This document shows, piece by piece, positions 1 through 10,047 of a stretch of DNA of 37,037 bases. The notes beneath the pieces were generated by a model. It had not been told where the DNA came from and did no database searches. It was given only the letters and a program-made list of their open reading frames with translations. Numbering within the stretch: position 1 is the stretch's first letter; each line of letters opens with the position of its first letter. The stretch is taken from the NCBI GenBank assembly GCA_002457645.1, contig NTKH01000005.1, forward strand, positions 1 through 37,037, given 5' to 3'. This DNA is from Bacteroidetes bacterium MED-G20. GTDB taxonomy: Bacteria; Bacteroidota; Bacteroidia; Flavobacteriales_D; Parvicellaceae. A program made the position numbers and the translations under genes.

Positions 1-1372
1 CTAAAGAAAAAATAACCAATCCAACTACCATTATAATTAATGTATATGGAAGAATATCTTTGGCTTTAAGTCCAGTAATTCCTAATAAAGGAAGTGCCCA
101 AAAAGGTTGCATCATATTAGTTAATTGATCACCATAAGCCATGGCCAAAATACTTTTATATAAAGGGATTCCCATCTCAATAGCAGACTGAATAATTAAA
201 GGCCCTTGAATATACCACTGACCTCCTCCACTTGGCACTAAAAAATTTACTAATCCAGCACTTATAAAAGTGAAGATTGGATAAGTATAATCCGATGAAA
301 TACTTTGAAAATAAGCTGCTAAATCATTTATAATCCCAGTATTACTAACCACTCCCATTATTCCAAAATATAATGGAAATTGAATCAATATACCAACTGT
401 CCCAACAACAGCTTTTTCAGTTGCTCCAAGAAAACTAGAAATACTCCTATGAAAAACTAGAGCAAAACCTAATAAAGTCAAGTTTAAATAATTAGGATTG
501 ATAAACTGAAAAGAAATTGTAGCTGAATGGCTAAAAGCTAAATAAATACAAAAAATGATGATAAATATCCCAATAACTGAACTTACTAATTTAGAATGAT
601 CTAATTTTTCAAACCCAATTAAATTAAATTTAGAATCCTCATATTTAATTTTTTTTGTCTTTTCAGGAATTGCAACTTTAGTTTTTTTACCCAAAAAATA
701 CATGGTGACGGGTAATACCAAAAGTAAGGAACATGTTACTGCAATATTCATATTAGAAAATACTGTTTTTGAGAAATCTATTAAATGAGGGACGCTACTT
801 TTTACACTTTTAGGGGCTAAATGTGCCAAATGTCCAATTTCAGAAATTTTAACTAAAGAAGATCCTGATATACCACCATGCCAAATCATTAATCCAGAGT
901 ACCCAGCTGCTCCTATCAATCCATGATTGATTCCCATAGAAAATTGGGAGGCGTAATCCATTATTTTTTTACAAAAAATAGCTCCAAAAATTAATCCTAA
1001 TCCCCAGTTAAACCAACTTACAATCAAGGTGAAAAAAGTAACAATAAGAGCACTTTTAGCATTGTTACTACAGAATGGAAGAAGTCGATTAATAGCAGCA
1101 TCAATAGGCTTACTTAGAGCCAATACATGGCCAAATAATAGCATTAACATCATCTGAACTGCAAATTCCAAACCCTGAATATTCCATAAGCCTTCATTCC
1201 AGGAATTAAGAATATTAATAAACTTATCTAACCCATTTAAATGATCTATATCGATATTGTTTGGCCAAAAAAAAGCCAATATAAAAGTAAAAAGAGTTAA
1301 TAATACAGCTATTGAAAATGGAGATGGTAATAAAAATCTAATCCCTTTTATATATTTTTCAATGAGGGACAT
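1..1372 (-). CDS. Short-chain fatty acid transporter, AtoE/TIGR00366-like (3' end truncated by window edge)
   Basis: My translation of the reverse complement from the ATG at 1372 (MSLIEKYIKGIRFLLPSPFSIAVLLTLF...AGLVNFLVPSGGGQWYIQGPLIIQSA...MAYGDQLTNMMQPFWALPLLGITGLKAKDILPYTLIMVVGLVIFSL) is open to base 1. The VPSGGGQW and QPFWALPLLGI segments are typical of the family. It is absent from the ORF track because it is edge-truncated. Confidence 0.88.
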   Translation of the reverse strand, partial: MSLIEKYIKGIRFLLPSPFSIAVLLTLFTFILAFFWPNNIDIDHLNGLDKFINILNSWNEGLWNIQGLEFAVQMMLMLLFGHVLALSKPIDAAINRLLPFCSNNAKSALIVTFFTLIVSWFNWGLGLIFGAIFCKKIMDYASQFSMGINHGLIGAAGYSGLMIWHGGISGSSLVKISEIGHLAHLAPKSVKSSVPHLIDFSKTVFSNMNIAVTCSLLLVLPVTMYFLGKKTKVAIPEKTKKIKYEDSKFNLIGFEKLDHSKLVSSVIGIFIIIFCIYLAFSHSATISFQFINPNYLNLTLLGFALVFHRSISSFLGATEKAVVGTVGILIQFPLYFGIMGVVSNTGIINDLAAYFQSISSDYTYPIFTFISAGLVNFLVPSGGGQWYIQGPLIIQSAIEMGIPLYKSILAMAYGDQLTNMMQPFWALPLLGITGLKAKDILPYTLIIMVVGLVIFSL

Positions 1373-1385
1373 TATTAGAAATTAA

Positions 1386-1733
1386 TTAAAATGGTAAATC
1401 ATCATCATCGTCACCAACTGGTTCAAAATCTGGTTCCGAAGGAGGTTCCTCACTAGTTGGTACCGCTCCTCCACTTTTATTCAATCTCCAAGCTTGTAAA
1501 TTGACATAATACTTGCCATTATATTCATTTCCCCTGACATTAAATGATACCTCAACATCGTCTCCTTCAGATAAGCCATCTAATAAACTGGTTTTATCCT
1601 TAATACACTCTAATTTTATATCTTGAGGATATTGTTCATTGGTAGTAATTACAAATTCTCTTTTTGTAAACCCTGAATCCCAAGATTGTAAATCTGAAAT
1701 TAATTTTACTTTACCATTTAATTTAAGTTCCAT
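1386..1733 (-). CDS. DUF3127 domain protein, probable OB-fold ssDNA-binding-like
   Basis: MELKLNGKVKLISDLQSWDSGFTKREFVITTNEQYPQDIKLECIKDKTSLLDGLSEGDDVEVSFNVRGNEYNGKYYVNLQAWRL resembles DUF3127. The start is placed at 1733 because the upstream 18 aa of the ORF overlap the neighbouring gene's 3' end. The C-terminus is DDDDDLPF. Confidence 0.82.
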   Translation of the reverse strand: MELKLNGKVKLISDLQSWDSGFTKREFVITTNEQYPQDIKLECIKDKTSLLDGLSEGDDVEVSFNVRGNEYNGKYYVNLQAWRLNKSGGAVPTSEEPPSEPDFEPVGDDDDDLPF

Positions 1734-1740
1734 TTTTTGT

Positions 1741-2634
1741 TTAATTATTAAACGAAAGTAATGTTTTCCATGCTGCTTCCAAATCATTGACAGCTAAAAA
1801 TTCTTTAGCTTTTTCGTGAAGAGACCATTCTAATTTTTTAGGATCGTCTTCCAAATCTAAAAAAAGCTCACTAAGCTCGATCAACTTAAAATCATTAACA
1901 GCAGTTTCGTTGGGTAATAACTCAATACCTGCTAACTTTCCCAAATCATTTCCTGAAAGATATTTGCTGGATAAAATTTCATTTGGAATTTGATCAAAAC
2001 CAATTCCTTTCAAAGACATTGGCTTAGTAATTTCAAACATTGATTTTCTTTCAGTTCTTGAATACCAATTACCACCCATTCTTGCAACTAGGTCAATTTT
2101 TTCTTGATCTATCATATTACTTTCATCGAGAATATTATTCTGAATATGAATTTTTAATATTTCACAAATTATTAAATTCCCTGCTCCTCCTTCATGGCCT
2201 AATTCTTTTACTTCATTAACCTTGCATTCTAAATGAACAGGAGATTCTTTTACTCTAAAAGGATTTACCAGTTCTGATTTAACTTTTGTAAACCCACTTT
2301 TAATAAACTCATCTTCATTTGAATCATACGGAGAACTGGCTAAAGACATTTGTTCTACCATTTTGTAATCAACCATATTAATAACAACCTCCTTCACCTT
2401 TTGAATGTTGTTATAAGTATCTTTATGTTTCCCTGTTCTTCCGCTTCTTGATGGTGAAAAAATTGCAATTGGAGGGTTTGAGCTGAAGACATTGAAAAAA
2501 GAAAAGGGAGCTAGGTTTGGTCTTCCATTTTCATCTATTGTACTAGCAAAACAGATGGGCCTTGGAACAACTGCACCCAACAAATAATGATGAAGTTTTG
2601 ATGGCTTAAGTTCTTTTGGGTTTAGTGAAAGCAT
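1741..2634 (-). CDS. Flavin reductase family protein (FMN-binding split barrel)
   Basis: The N-terminus LLGAVVPRPICFASTIDENGRPNLAPFSFFNVFSSNPPIAIFSPS is characteristic of the flavin reductase-like domain. Confidence 0.88.
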   Translation of the reverse strand: MLSLNPKELKPSKLHHYLLGAVVPRPICFASTIDENGRPNLAPFSFFNVFSSNPPIAIFSPSRSGRTGKHKDTYNNIQKVKEVVINMVDYKMVEQMSLASSPYDSNEDEFIKSGFTKVKSELVNPFRVKESPVHLECKVNEVKELGHEGGAGNLIICEILKIHIQNNILDESNMIDQEKIDLVARMGGNWYSRTERKSMFEITKPMSLKGIGFDQIPNEILSSKYLSGNDLGKLAGIELLPNETAVNDFKLIELSELFLDLEDDPKKLEWSLHEKAKEFLAVNDLEAAWKTLLSFNN

Positions 2635-2655
2635 TTTTTAGTTAATTATACTTAA

Positions 2656-2663
2656 CAAAGTTA
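2656..2663 (-). promoter_or_regulatory. Putative Bacteroidota -7 box TAACTTTG for the flavin reductase gene
   Basis: Exact TAnnTTTG on the minus strand, about 21 nt upstream of the ATG at 2634. No clear -33 TTTG. Confidence 0.4.
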
Positions 2664-2682
2664 ACAGAAAAAAAATTTGAGC

Positions 2683-2712
2683 TTTCCTATTTAAGAAAAT
2701 TGAATAAATTTG
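2683..2712 (+). promoter_or_regulatory. Putative promoter for tRNA-Leu: TTTC-N18-TAAATTTG
   Basis: TAAATTTG at 2705-2712 matches TAnnTTTG. A 3/4 -33 match lies 18 nt upstream. The tRNA starts at 2744. Confidence 0.5.
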
Positions 2713-2743
2713 CAAACTGCTTTTTTGAAGCAATACATTAAAT

Positions 2744-2825
2744 GCGGGTATGGTGGAATTGGTAGACACGCTAGACTTAGGATCTAGTGCCGCAAGGCGT
2801 GGGGGTTCGACTCCCTTTACCCGCA
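2744..2825 (+). tRNA. tRNA-Leu(UAG)
   Basis: Acceptor arms GCGGGTA/TACCCGC with discriminator A; anticodon stem-loop CTAGA-CTTAGGA-TCTAG (anticodon TAG); type II variable arm TGCCGCAAGGCGT; T-arm GGGGGTTCGACTCCC. CCA is not encoded. Confidence 0.96.
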
Positions 2826-2830
2826 CTAAC

Positions 2831-2872
2831 ATTTAAAATGGCATGAGTTGACCCTTTGTGCCATTTTTAAAT
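2831..2872 (+). terminator. Putative hairpin terminator after tRNA-Leu
   Basis: Perfect arms AAAATGGCA (2835-2843) and TGCCATTTT (2859-2867) with a 15-nt loop. The AT flanks extend the stem and the descending arm ends in TTTTT. It starts 6 nt after the tRNA. Confidence 0.65.
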
Positions 2873-2890
2873 TGAACATAAAATAAAAAT

Positions 2891-4249
2891 ATGGACGTTA
2901 GCATTAAAAACTTAGATGCACTTAACGCTGTTCTTACAGTAAAAATTTCTAATGAAGACTATAAAGCACCTTATGATTCTTCATTAAAAAACTACAGAAA
3001 ACAAATGCAACTTCCTGGATTTAGGAAAGGTCACGTGCCAACTAGTATTATTAAAAAGAAGTATGGCCCTTCGATATTAGCAGAAGAAATAGATAAAATT
3101 TTAAATAAATCTATTTATGATCATATTACTGAAAATAAATTAAATATTTTAGGCAACCCACTACCAATTGAAGATGAAAAAATTAAGGCAGATTGGAATA
3201 ACCCAAGTGACTTTGAATTTAAGTATGAATTAGGAATTGCTCCAGAATTTAGTTTGGAGCTCCCTGGAAGATATAAATTTACAAGATATCAGCCCAAAAT
3301 AGACGAGTCCTTAATCAATAAGCAAAGCGATGATTTTGCAAGAAGATATGGTAAACTTATAAGCGTAGAAAAAGCGGGAGACAGAGATATGATTCTTGCA
3401 AATTTTAAAGAATTAGATGAGAATGGCAGTATTGTTAAAGAAGGATTTAATCAGAGTTCAACGATTTCACTGGAGTTTATTAATGATAAAAAATCTAAGA
3501 AAAGATTATTGGGGTGTAAAGCAAAAGACACCTTCAAATTAGACCCAAAAAAAATATCTAGAGGTGAAGCAGACATGGCAGCCATGCTAGGAATAGATAA
3601 GGAAAGAGCTAAACTTTATTTAAGAGATGTTTTTATGACTGTTAACGAAGTAAAAACATTAGAGCCAGCAAATTTAGATATAGCACTTTTTGATAAAATT
3701 TATGGGGCTGGTGAAGCAAAAACATTAGAAGAATTTAGGAATAAGGTAAAAGAGGACTTAAATAAAATGTTTATTGCTGATATTGATAGGCTTCTTAAAA
3801 ATGAAATTTCTAAAACTTTAATTAAAAAACTCAGAATAAAACTTCCAGATACCTTTTTGAAAAAATGGATTTTATCATCCAATAAAGAAGCTAAAAAAGA
3901 AGATATTGATAAAGAATATGATAATTATTCAAATGGGCTCAAATGGCAACTTATTGAGAATTTTATAATTAAAAACCAAAATATTAAAGTATCAGCAGAA
4001 GAATTGATGAAATTCACCATGGATTTAATGGGAAATCAGTATGTTCAATATGGAATGATGATTCCAGAAGAAGAGGAGCTGAAAAAAACTGCTGAAAAAG
4101 TGTTATCTAATAAAGATGAAGGAAGAAAAATAAATGATATGATTTATGACAAAAAAGTCATGGATTTTCTAAAAAGCACTATGAAGATCAATGATAAATT
4201 TCTCAATCATGAAGATTTTACTAAAAAGGTAGCAGAGCTCACTCAATAA
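2891..4249 (+). CDS. tig: Trigger factor
   Basis: N-terminal ribosome-binding signature LPGFRKGHVPTSIIKKKYG, overall length, and synteny upstream of clpP-clpX. Confidence 0.95.
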   Translation: MDVSIKNLDALNAVLTVKISNEDYKAPYDSSLKNYRKQMQLPGFRKGHVPTSIIKKKYGPSILAEEIDKILNKSIYDHITENKLNILGNPLPIEDEKIKADWNNPSDFEFKYELGIAPEFSLELPGRYKFTRYQPKIDESLINKQSDDFARRYGKLISVEKAGDRDMILANFKELDENGSIVKEGFNQSSTISLEFINDKKSKKRLLGCKAKDTFKLDPKKISRGEADMAAMLGIDKERAKLYLRDVFMTVNEVKTLEPANLDIALFDKIYGAGEAKTLEEFRNKVKEDLNKMFIADIDRLLKNEISKTLIKKLRIKLPDTFLKKWILSSNKEAKKEDIDKEYDNYSNGLKWQLIENFIIKNQNIKVSAEELMKFTMDLMGNQYVQYGMMIPEEEELKKTAEKVLSNKDEGRKINDMIYDKKVMDFLKSTMKINDKFLNHEDFTKKVAELTQ

Positions 4250-4278
4250 ATTCCTAACTTTAAAAAAAAGAAATAATT

Positions 4279-4962
4279 ATGTACAATAGCAGCGAAGAAT
4301 TTAGAAAATATGCTACAAAGCACATGGGTATATCAAGCTCAACTTTAGACAAGTACAATTCAATATTACCAAACATTCCTGTTGGAATGACTCCAAATAT
4401 TATTGAAGAAAGGCAAATGAATATTGCGGTGATGGATGTATTTTCTAGATTGATGATGGACAGAATTATATTTCTTGGAACTGCTATTGATGACTATGTA
4501 GCCAATATCATCACTGCTCAATTACTCTTTTTAGAATCTATGGATGCTAAAAGAGATATTCAGATTTATATTAATTCACCAGGAGGTTCCGTTTATGCTG
4601 GTTTGGGTATTTATGATACCATGCAATATATAAATCCAGATATATCTACTATTTGTACAGGTATGGCTGCGTCAATGGGAGCAGTATTATTATGTGCTGG
4701 TCAAGATGGGAAAAGAACAGGACTAAAACACTCTAGAGTAATGATTCATCAACCTTTAGGAGGAGCTCAAGGTCAAGCATCAGATATAGAGATAACAGCT
4801 AGAGAAATACAGAAGCTCAAAAAAGAATTGTATGATATTATTTCACATCACACCAAAAAAGATTACAAAACTGTTTGGAAAGACAGTGATAGAGATTATT
4901 GGATGACATCTGAAGAGGCCAAAAAATATGGCATGATAGATGAAGTACTAACTAGAAAATAA
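4279..4962 (+). CDS. clpP: ATP-dependent Clp protease proteolytic subunit
   Basis: YINSPGGSVYAGLGIYDTMQYI...CTGMAASMGAVLL...RVMIHQPLGGAQGQASDIEI, with the Ser/His catalytic motifs. Confidence 0.98.
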   Translation: MYNSSEEFRKYATKHMGISSSTLDKYNSILPNIPVGMTPNIIEERQMNIAVMDVFSRLMMDRIIFLGTAIDDYVANIITAQLLFLESMDAKRDIQIYINSPGGSVYAGLGIYDTMQYINPDISTICTGMAASMGAVLLCAGQDGKRTGLKHSRVMIHQPLGGAQGQASDIEITAREIQKLKKELYDIISHHTKKDYKTVWKDSDRDYWMTSEEAKKYGMIDEVLTRK

Positions 4963-4965
4963 TAA

Positions 4966-6204
4966 ATGTCTAAAACTTCAGAAGAAAGTATAAGATGTTC
5001 TTTTTGCGGTAGAGAGAAGAAAGAGGTAAATGTATTAATTGCCGGTATTACTGGTCATATTTGTGACTCTTGTATAAGCCAAGCTCACCTCATTGTTAAA
5101 GAAGAAGGAGGATTAAAGTCTAAAAAAGAAATTGAAGAAACTTTAAAACTTCTTACTCCCAAAGAAATAGTTGATAAACTCAATAAACATGTTATAGGGC
5201 AAGATGAAGCTAAAAAAGTTCTTTCAGTAGCTGTTTATAATCATTATAAAAGACTACTTCAAAAAAACAATGTAAATGATAGTATAGAGATTGAAAAATC
5301 TAATGTTATCATGGTTGGAGAAACTGGTACAGGGAAAACATTACTTGCTAGGACAATAGCTAATTTATTAAATGTCCCATTTTGTATTGCAGATGCAACA
5401 GTCTTAACAGAAGCTGGATATGTGGGGGAAGATGTAGAAAGTATTTTATCTAGACTGCTTCAAGCTGCAGACTATAATGTTCAATCAGCCGAAAGAGGAA
5501 TTGTTTTTATTGATGAAATTGATAAAGTTGCAAGAAAAAGTGACAATCCATCTATTACAAGAGACGTCTCGGGTGAAGGAGTACAGCAAGCAATGCTCAA
5601 GCTATTAGAAGGAGCACAAGTAAGCGTTCCGCCTCAGGGTGGAAGAAAACATCCTGAACAAAAAATGATTCAGATTGACACTAAAAACATTCTCTTCATT
5701 TGTGGTGGTGCGTTTGACGGTATTTCAAAAATCATTGAAAGAAGAGTAAAAAGTCAATCTATAGGTTTTAATTCACTTTCTGATGAAGAATTTAATGATG
5801 AGAAAATGCTATCTCATGTAAACCAATTAGATATTAAAAAATATGGTCTAATTCCTGAGCTAATTGGGAGATTTCCTGTTTTAACTTATTTGCATCCTCT
5901 AACAAAAGAAACTTTAATAAGTATTTTAACAGACCCTCAAAATGCATTAATTAAGCAATATGTTAAACTTTTTGAAATGGATGATGTTAAGCTCATTATA
6001 AAAGAAGAAGTTTTAAATTATATTGTTGATAAGGCCATTCTTCTTAAACTAGGAGCAAGAGGTTTAAGATCCATTTGCGAAGCAATTTTAACTGAGTCTA
6101 TGTTTAATGCACCTGAAAAAGATATAAAAGAGCTTATAATAGATATTTCTTACGCTGAAAAGCAATTTTTAAAATCAAAAATCAGTAAACTTAAAGTTGC
6201 TTAA
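4966..6204 (+). CDS. clpX: ClpX, ATPase subunit of ClpXP
   Basis: C4 zinc-binding N-terminus ([11 protein letters not shown]...CDSC), Walker A GETGTGKT, Walker B FIDEIDK, and GAFDGI/RFPVL motifs. Confidence 0.98.
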   Translation: MSKTSEESIRCSFCGREKKEVNVLIAGITGHICDSCISQAHLIVKEEGGLKSKKEIEETLKLLTPKEIVDKLNKHVIGQDEAKKVLSVAVYNHYKRLLQKNNVNDSIEIEKSNVIMVGETGTGKTLLARTIANLLNVPFCIADATVLTEAGYVGEDVESILSRLLQAADYNVQSAERGIVFIDEIDKVARKSDNPSITRDVSGEGVQQAMLKLLEGAQVSVPPQGGRKHPEQKMIQIDTKNILFICGGAFDGISKIIERRVKSQSIGFNSLSDEEFNDEKMLSHVNQLDIKKYGLIPELIGRFPVLTYLHPLTKETLISILTDPQNALIKQYVKLFEMDDVKLIIKEEVLNYIVDKAILLKLGARGLRSICEAILTESMFNAPEKDIKELIIDISYAEKQFLKSKISKLKVA

Positions 6205-6710
6205 GTCTTCTTGCTATAACACATTATTTTAAAATTATGAGGATTCTCATTGTCCTTAATGTGTTTCATAATTTCTGTTGAATTCCAATTATCTAAATTA
6301 ACATCCGGGAAAAAAGTATCTCCTTCAAAAAACTCATCTATATGAGTAATATACATTCTATCTATTAAATTAAAATCTAAAAACTTTTTATAAATTTCCC
6401 CACCACCAATAACAAAAATCTCTTCATTATCTCCAAAATTCATACAACTCAAGCTTTCTTCAATAGAATTAACAACCAAACAACCATTTGCTTCAAAAGA
6501 TTTATTTCTTGTTATAATAATATTGGTTCTGTTTCTTAGAGGTCTATATTTTTCTGGAATACTTTCATAATTTTTTCTACCCATAATCACAGGGTGACTA
6601 GTAGTTGAATCCATAAAAAATTTCATGTCTTTAGGTAAGTGCCAAATCAGTTGATTATTTTTTCCAATAGCCCTATTATTAGAAATGGCTACTATTAATG
6701 AAACTATCAT
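6201..6710 (-). CDS. folA: Dihydrofolate reductase
   Basis: [27 protein letters not shown]...[12 protein letters not shown]...[15 protein letters not shown]. Lies beside thyA. Confidence 0.96.
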   Translation of the reverse strand: MIVSLIVAISNNRAIGKNNQLIWHLPKDMKFFMDSTTSHPVIMGRKNYESIPEKYRPLRNRTNIIITRNKSFEANGCLVVNSIEESLSCMNFGDNEEIFVIGGGEIYKKFLDFNLIDRMYITHIDEFFEGDTFFPDVNLDNWNSTEIMKHIKDNENPHNFKIMCYSKKT

Positions 6711-7531
6711 ATAGAAACAGCAGCTTTTATATGAGGATGAGGATCATAATTTAAGAGTTCAAAGTCCTCAAACTTAAAATTATTAATATTCTTAACAGAT
6801 GGATTAATTTTCATAATAGGTAAAGAACGAAAATCTCTTGATAGCTGCTCTTTAGCTTGTTCTAAGTGATTGTTGTAAAGATGAACATCTCCAAATGTGT
6901 GAATAAAATCTCCGGGATCTAAATTAGTAACTTGAGCCACCATCATTGTGAATAGTGCATAGGAAGCAATATTAAAAGGAACCCCTAAAAAAGTATCAGC
7001 ACTTCTTTGATAGAGCTGACAAGATAATTTATTGTCACTAACATAGAATTGAAAAAAAGCATGACAAGGAGGTAAAGCAGCCTTCCCATCAGAAACATTT
7101 TCGGAAAAAGTCTTTGAAGTATCTGGAAGAACACTTGGATTCCAAGCAGAAACAATCATTCTTCTACTATTTGGATTATTTTTTATTTGACTTATTAATT
7201 CATTAATTTGATCTACGCCATCAGAATTCCAATTTCTCCATTGATGACCATATACTGGGCCTAAATCTCCATTTTGATTTGCCCAAGAGTCCCAAATTTT
7301 TACATTATTATCTTTTAAATATTTAATATTTGTTTCTCCTTTTATAAACCAGAGCAATTCGTGAATAATTGATTTTAAATGTAATTTTTTGGTAGTTAAA
7401 AGCGGAAATCCTTCAGAAAGATCAAAACGCATTTGGTACCCAAAAGTGCTAATAGTTCCAGTTCCAGTACGATCTCCTTTTTGAACGCCATTCTCTAGAA
7501 TATGATTTAATAATTTATGGTACTGCTTCAT
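6707..7531 (-). CDS. thyA: Thymidylate synthase
   Basis: [26 protein letters not shown]...[45 protein letters not shown]. Overlaps folA by 4 bp (ATGA). Confidence 0.98.
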   Translation of the reverse strand: MKQYHKLLNHILENGVQKGDRTGTGTISTFGYQMRFDLSEGFPLLTTKKLHLKSIIHELLWFIKGETNIKYLKDNNVKIWDSWANQNGDLGPVYGHQWRNWNSDGVDQINELISQIKNNPNSRRMIVSAWNPSVLPDTSKTFSENVSDGKAALPPCHAFFQFYVSDNKLSCQLYQRSADTFLGVPFNIASYALFTMMVAQVTNLDPGDFIHTFGDVHLYNNHLEQAKEQLSRDFRSLPIMKINPSVKNINNFKFEDFELLNYDPHPHIKAAVSI

Positions 7532-7609
7532 GCAATTTTATTGAAGAATAAAAATAGAATGTATTTAATCAAATAGAGTTATAAGATTTAAAAACTTATT
7601 AACGATAAA

Positions 7610-8911
7610 TTAAAAAGTCATTCCAACAATTGTTGCTGATAATAAAGAAGCTAATGTACCAGCCAAGAGTGCTTTCATACCAAGCTCAGATAGTAACTTT
7701 CTTTTTGTTGGAGCCAAAGCGCCAATACCTCCTATCTGAATACCAATTGAAGCAAAATTTGCAAACCCACATAACATATAAGTAGCCATAGTTATTGATT
7801 TATCTTCAAAAAAAGCACCAGATGATTTAAGTTCTCCTAAGCTTATATAACCAATAAACTCAGTCATAATTAACTTTTCTCCTATTAATCTACCAACTAA
7901 AGTGATATCCTCACTACATACTCCTAAAATCCACATAAAAGGAGCAAAAATATAACCCAATATTACTTGTAATGAAAGTTCATTAAACTGTCCATCACTA
8001 AAATTATTGATAAATGAATTAATCCCTGTTAAGGATCCGATTTTTGTTAAAATAAAATTTCCCATCGCTAAAAAAGCAATAAATACTAATAGCATAGAAG
8101 CAACATTAACGGCTAATTTTAACCCTTCAATAGTCCCATTTGAAATTGCATCTAAGACATTACTTCCAATTTTTTCTTTAGAAACTTCTACATTGGAATC
8201 TATTTTATCAGACTGAGGAATTAAAATTTTTGAAATTATAATTGCTCCAGGAGCAGCCATAAAAGATGCTGCTAAAAGATGTTTTGCAAATTTTAATCTT
8301 TCTACATCATCATCTCCTCCTAAAAAAGCAATATAGGCTGCTAAAACTCCTCCTGCTAGAGTCGCCATTCCTCCTGTCATCACTAATAAAATTTCTGACC
8401 TATTCATTTTGGCTAAATAAGCCTTAATCATTAAAGGAGACTCTGTTTGACCTAAAAAAATATTACCTGCCACCGATAAACTTTCTGCCCCTGATAATTT
8501 TAATAATTTAGTCATTAATAGAGCAAGAGAATAAACAATCTTTTGAATTATTCCTAAATAGAAAAGAAGACTTGTTAAAGCCGAAAAAAAGATTATGGTC
8601 GGTAATACCTGAAATGCAAATATAAAGCCATGCTTTTCAGTATCTAAAAATGAATCAAAAAGAAAATCTGCTCCAGCTTTACTAAAATCTAAAATGTAAA
8701 CAAATACCTTACCTAATAATTCAAAGGCTAACCTAAAATATTCAAGAAAAGAAATATTAAATGGATTGAGTATTAAAAAAGCTAATAAAATTTGAAATCC
8801 TAAACCAATTACAACAATCTTCCACTGAATTTTTTTTCTTTGTTCACTAAATAAAAAGGCAATAGCCAAAATAAAAACTAAACCTAATAAACCTCTAAAA
8901 ATTGACATCAT
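7610..8911 (-). CDS. Concentrative nucleoside transporter, NupC family
   Basis: GNIFLGQTESPLMIKAYLAKMNRSEILLVMTGGMATLAGGVLAAY...CGFANFASIGIQIGGIGALAP motifs of the CNT family. Confidence 0.94.
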   Translation of the reverse strand: MMSIFRGLLGLVFILAIAFLFSEQRKKIQWKIVVIGLGFQILLAFLILNPFNISFLEYFRLAFELLGKVFVYILDFSKAGADFLFDSFLDTEKHGFIFAFQVLPTIIFFSALTSLLFYLGIIQKIVYSLALLMTKLLKLSGAESLSVAGNIFLGQTESPLMIKAYLAKMNRSEILLVMTGGMATLAGGVLAAYIAFLGGDDDVERLKFAKHLLAASFMAAPGAIIISKILIPQSDKIDSNVEVSKEKIGSNVLDAISNGTIEGLKLAVNVASMLLVFIAFLAMGNFILTKIGSLTGINSFINNFSDGQFNELSLQVILGYIFAPFMWILGVCSEDITLVGRLIGEKLIMTEFIGYISLGELKSSGAFFEDKSITMATYMLCGFANFASIGIQIGGIGALAPTKRKLLSELGMKALLAGTLASLLSATIVGMTF

Positions 8912-8928
8912 TAAAATATATTACAGTT

Positions 8929-9420
8929 CTAATTTAATTTGGAATAAGTATGAATATCTTTCTCAATAAGTAAATTTAATTTTTCTAAATTAACTGAAAT
9001 AATTTTCATTTTTGAAATTATTTTTTCTGGTATAAGTTGACCATTTTCTAGAGTTGCAATTTTTTGATCCCCATTTTGTAAAATAAGTGATGAATTTCCG
9101 TACATATCGTTAACAACAAAAATTGAATCAATTAGCGTTTTACTTTCAGGTATATTTTCAAAAAAAAGTGTAGAGTCTTGTAAATTCCATGAACCGTATA
9201 CATTATCTACGTTAAATATATTTTCGTTTTTATTTTTTTGAATTGAAAGTATATACTTTTCATCTCTCGGGACAGTTGAGGAGGTTCCATTTGAAAAGGT
9301 TACATAATCAATTTCCCATTCACCAATAATTTGTTGCTCCACAGAATGATTACACCCTGATGATAAAAATAATAGAAATATAAGAATTGTATTAATTCTC
9401 TTTTCTGTTATTAATTTCAT
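8929..9420 (-). CDS. Hypothetical lipoprotein, possibly lipocalin-like
   Basis: Start MKLITEKRINTILIFLLFLSSGCNHS gives a lipobox (LSSGC). IIGEWEIDYVTF resembles the start of a lipocalin-like domain. The upstream M at 9459 lies well inside the preceding gene. Confidence 0.65.
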   Translation of the reverse strand: MKLITEKRINTILIFLLFLSSGCNHSVEQQIIGEWEIDYVTFSNGTSSTVPRDEKYILSIQKNKNENIFNVDNVYGSWNLQDSTLFFENIPESKTLIDSIFVVNDMYGNSSLILQNGDQKIATLENGQLIPEKIISKMKIISVNLEKLNLLIEKDIHTYSKLN

Positions 9421-9985
9421 CTCTAAATCTAGAAGCTGCTTCATAATCTTCATTATCAATAGAGTTTTTAAGCTGTTTCTTAAGCTCCTTTAAGGTCATT
9501 CTTTCTGTCGGATTTTTTGTAATTTCCTCCAGATTTATTTCTGGTGTAATATCTTCATTTTCGGTCAATTCCTCATCATCTAAAATAATTCCTGCAGAAT
9601 TTAAAACAAATTCATAAGTATAAATTGGTGATTCAAATCGTACTGCAAGAGCAATAGCATCGGAGGTTCTAGAGTCAATTTCTACTTCTTTGCCATTCTG
9701 TTCGCAAATTAATCTTGCAAAAAAAATTCCTTCCACTAAATTGTAAATGATCACCTCAACTAAATTAATTTTAAAATTATCAGCAAAATTTTTAAATAAA
9801 TCATGAGTCAAAGGTCTACTTGGTGTCATTTTTTCTAGTTCTATGGCAATTGCTTGAGCTTCAAATCCACCAATTATAATGGGAAGTCTCCTCTTTCCAA
9901 TAACTTCTGAAAGCACTAAAGCGTAAGCTCCCGATTGGGTTTGACTGTAGGATAACCCAGCGATATCTAACTTTATTTTCTCCAT
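9392..9985 (-). CDS. Bifunctional nuclease family protein (DUF151) with C-terminal UVR motif
   Basis: LPIIIGGFEAQAIAIELEKMTPSRPLTHDLF...EVEIDSRTSDAIALAVRFESPIY, followed by LKKQLKNSIDNEDYEAASRFRDEI (UVR motif). Confidence 0.92.
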   Translation of the reverse strand: MEKIKLDIAGLSYSQTQSGAYALVLSEVIGKRRLPIIIGGFEAQAIAIELEKMTPSRPLTHDLFKNFADNFKINLVEVIIYNLVEGIFFARLICEQNGKEVEIDSRTSDAIALAVRFESPIYTYEFVLNSAGIILDDEELTENEDITPEINLEEITKNPTERMTLKELKKQLKNSIDNEDYEAASRFRDEINNRKEN

Positions 9986-10047
9986 AGATAGTTCAACATT
10001 AAAGTTTATAATGTCTTATTTATAAAGATAATTAAAATCTATGATTT

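Noticed and set aside
2638-2832. 64-aa minus-strand ORF
   Set aside because: It covers the tRNA-Leu gene in antisense and has no protein-like features.
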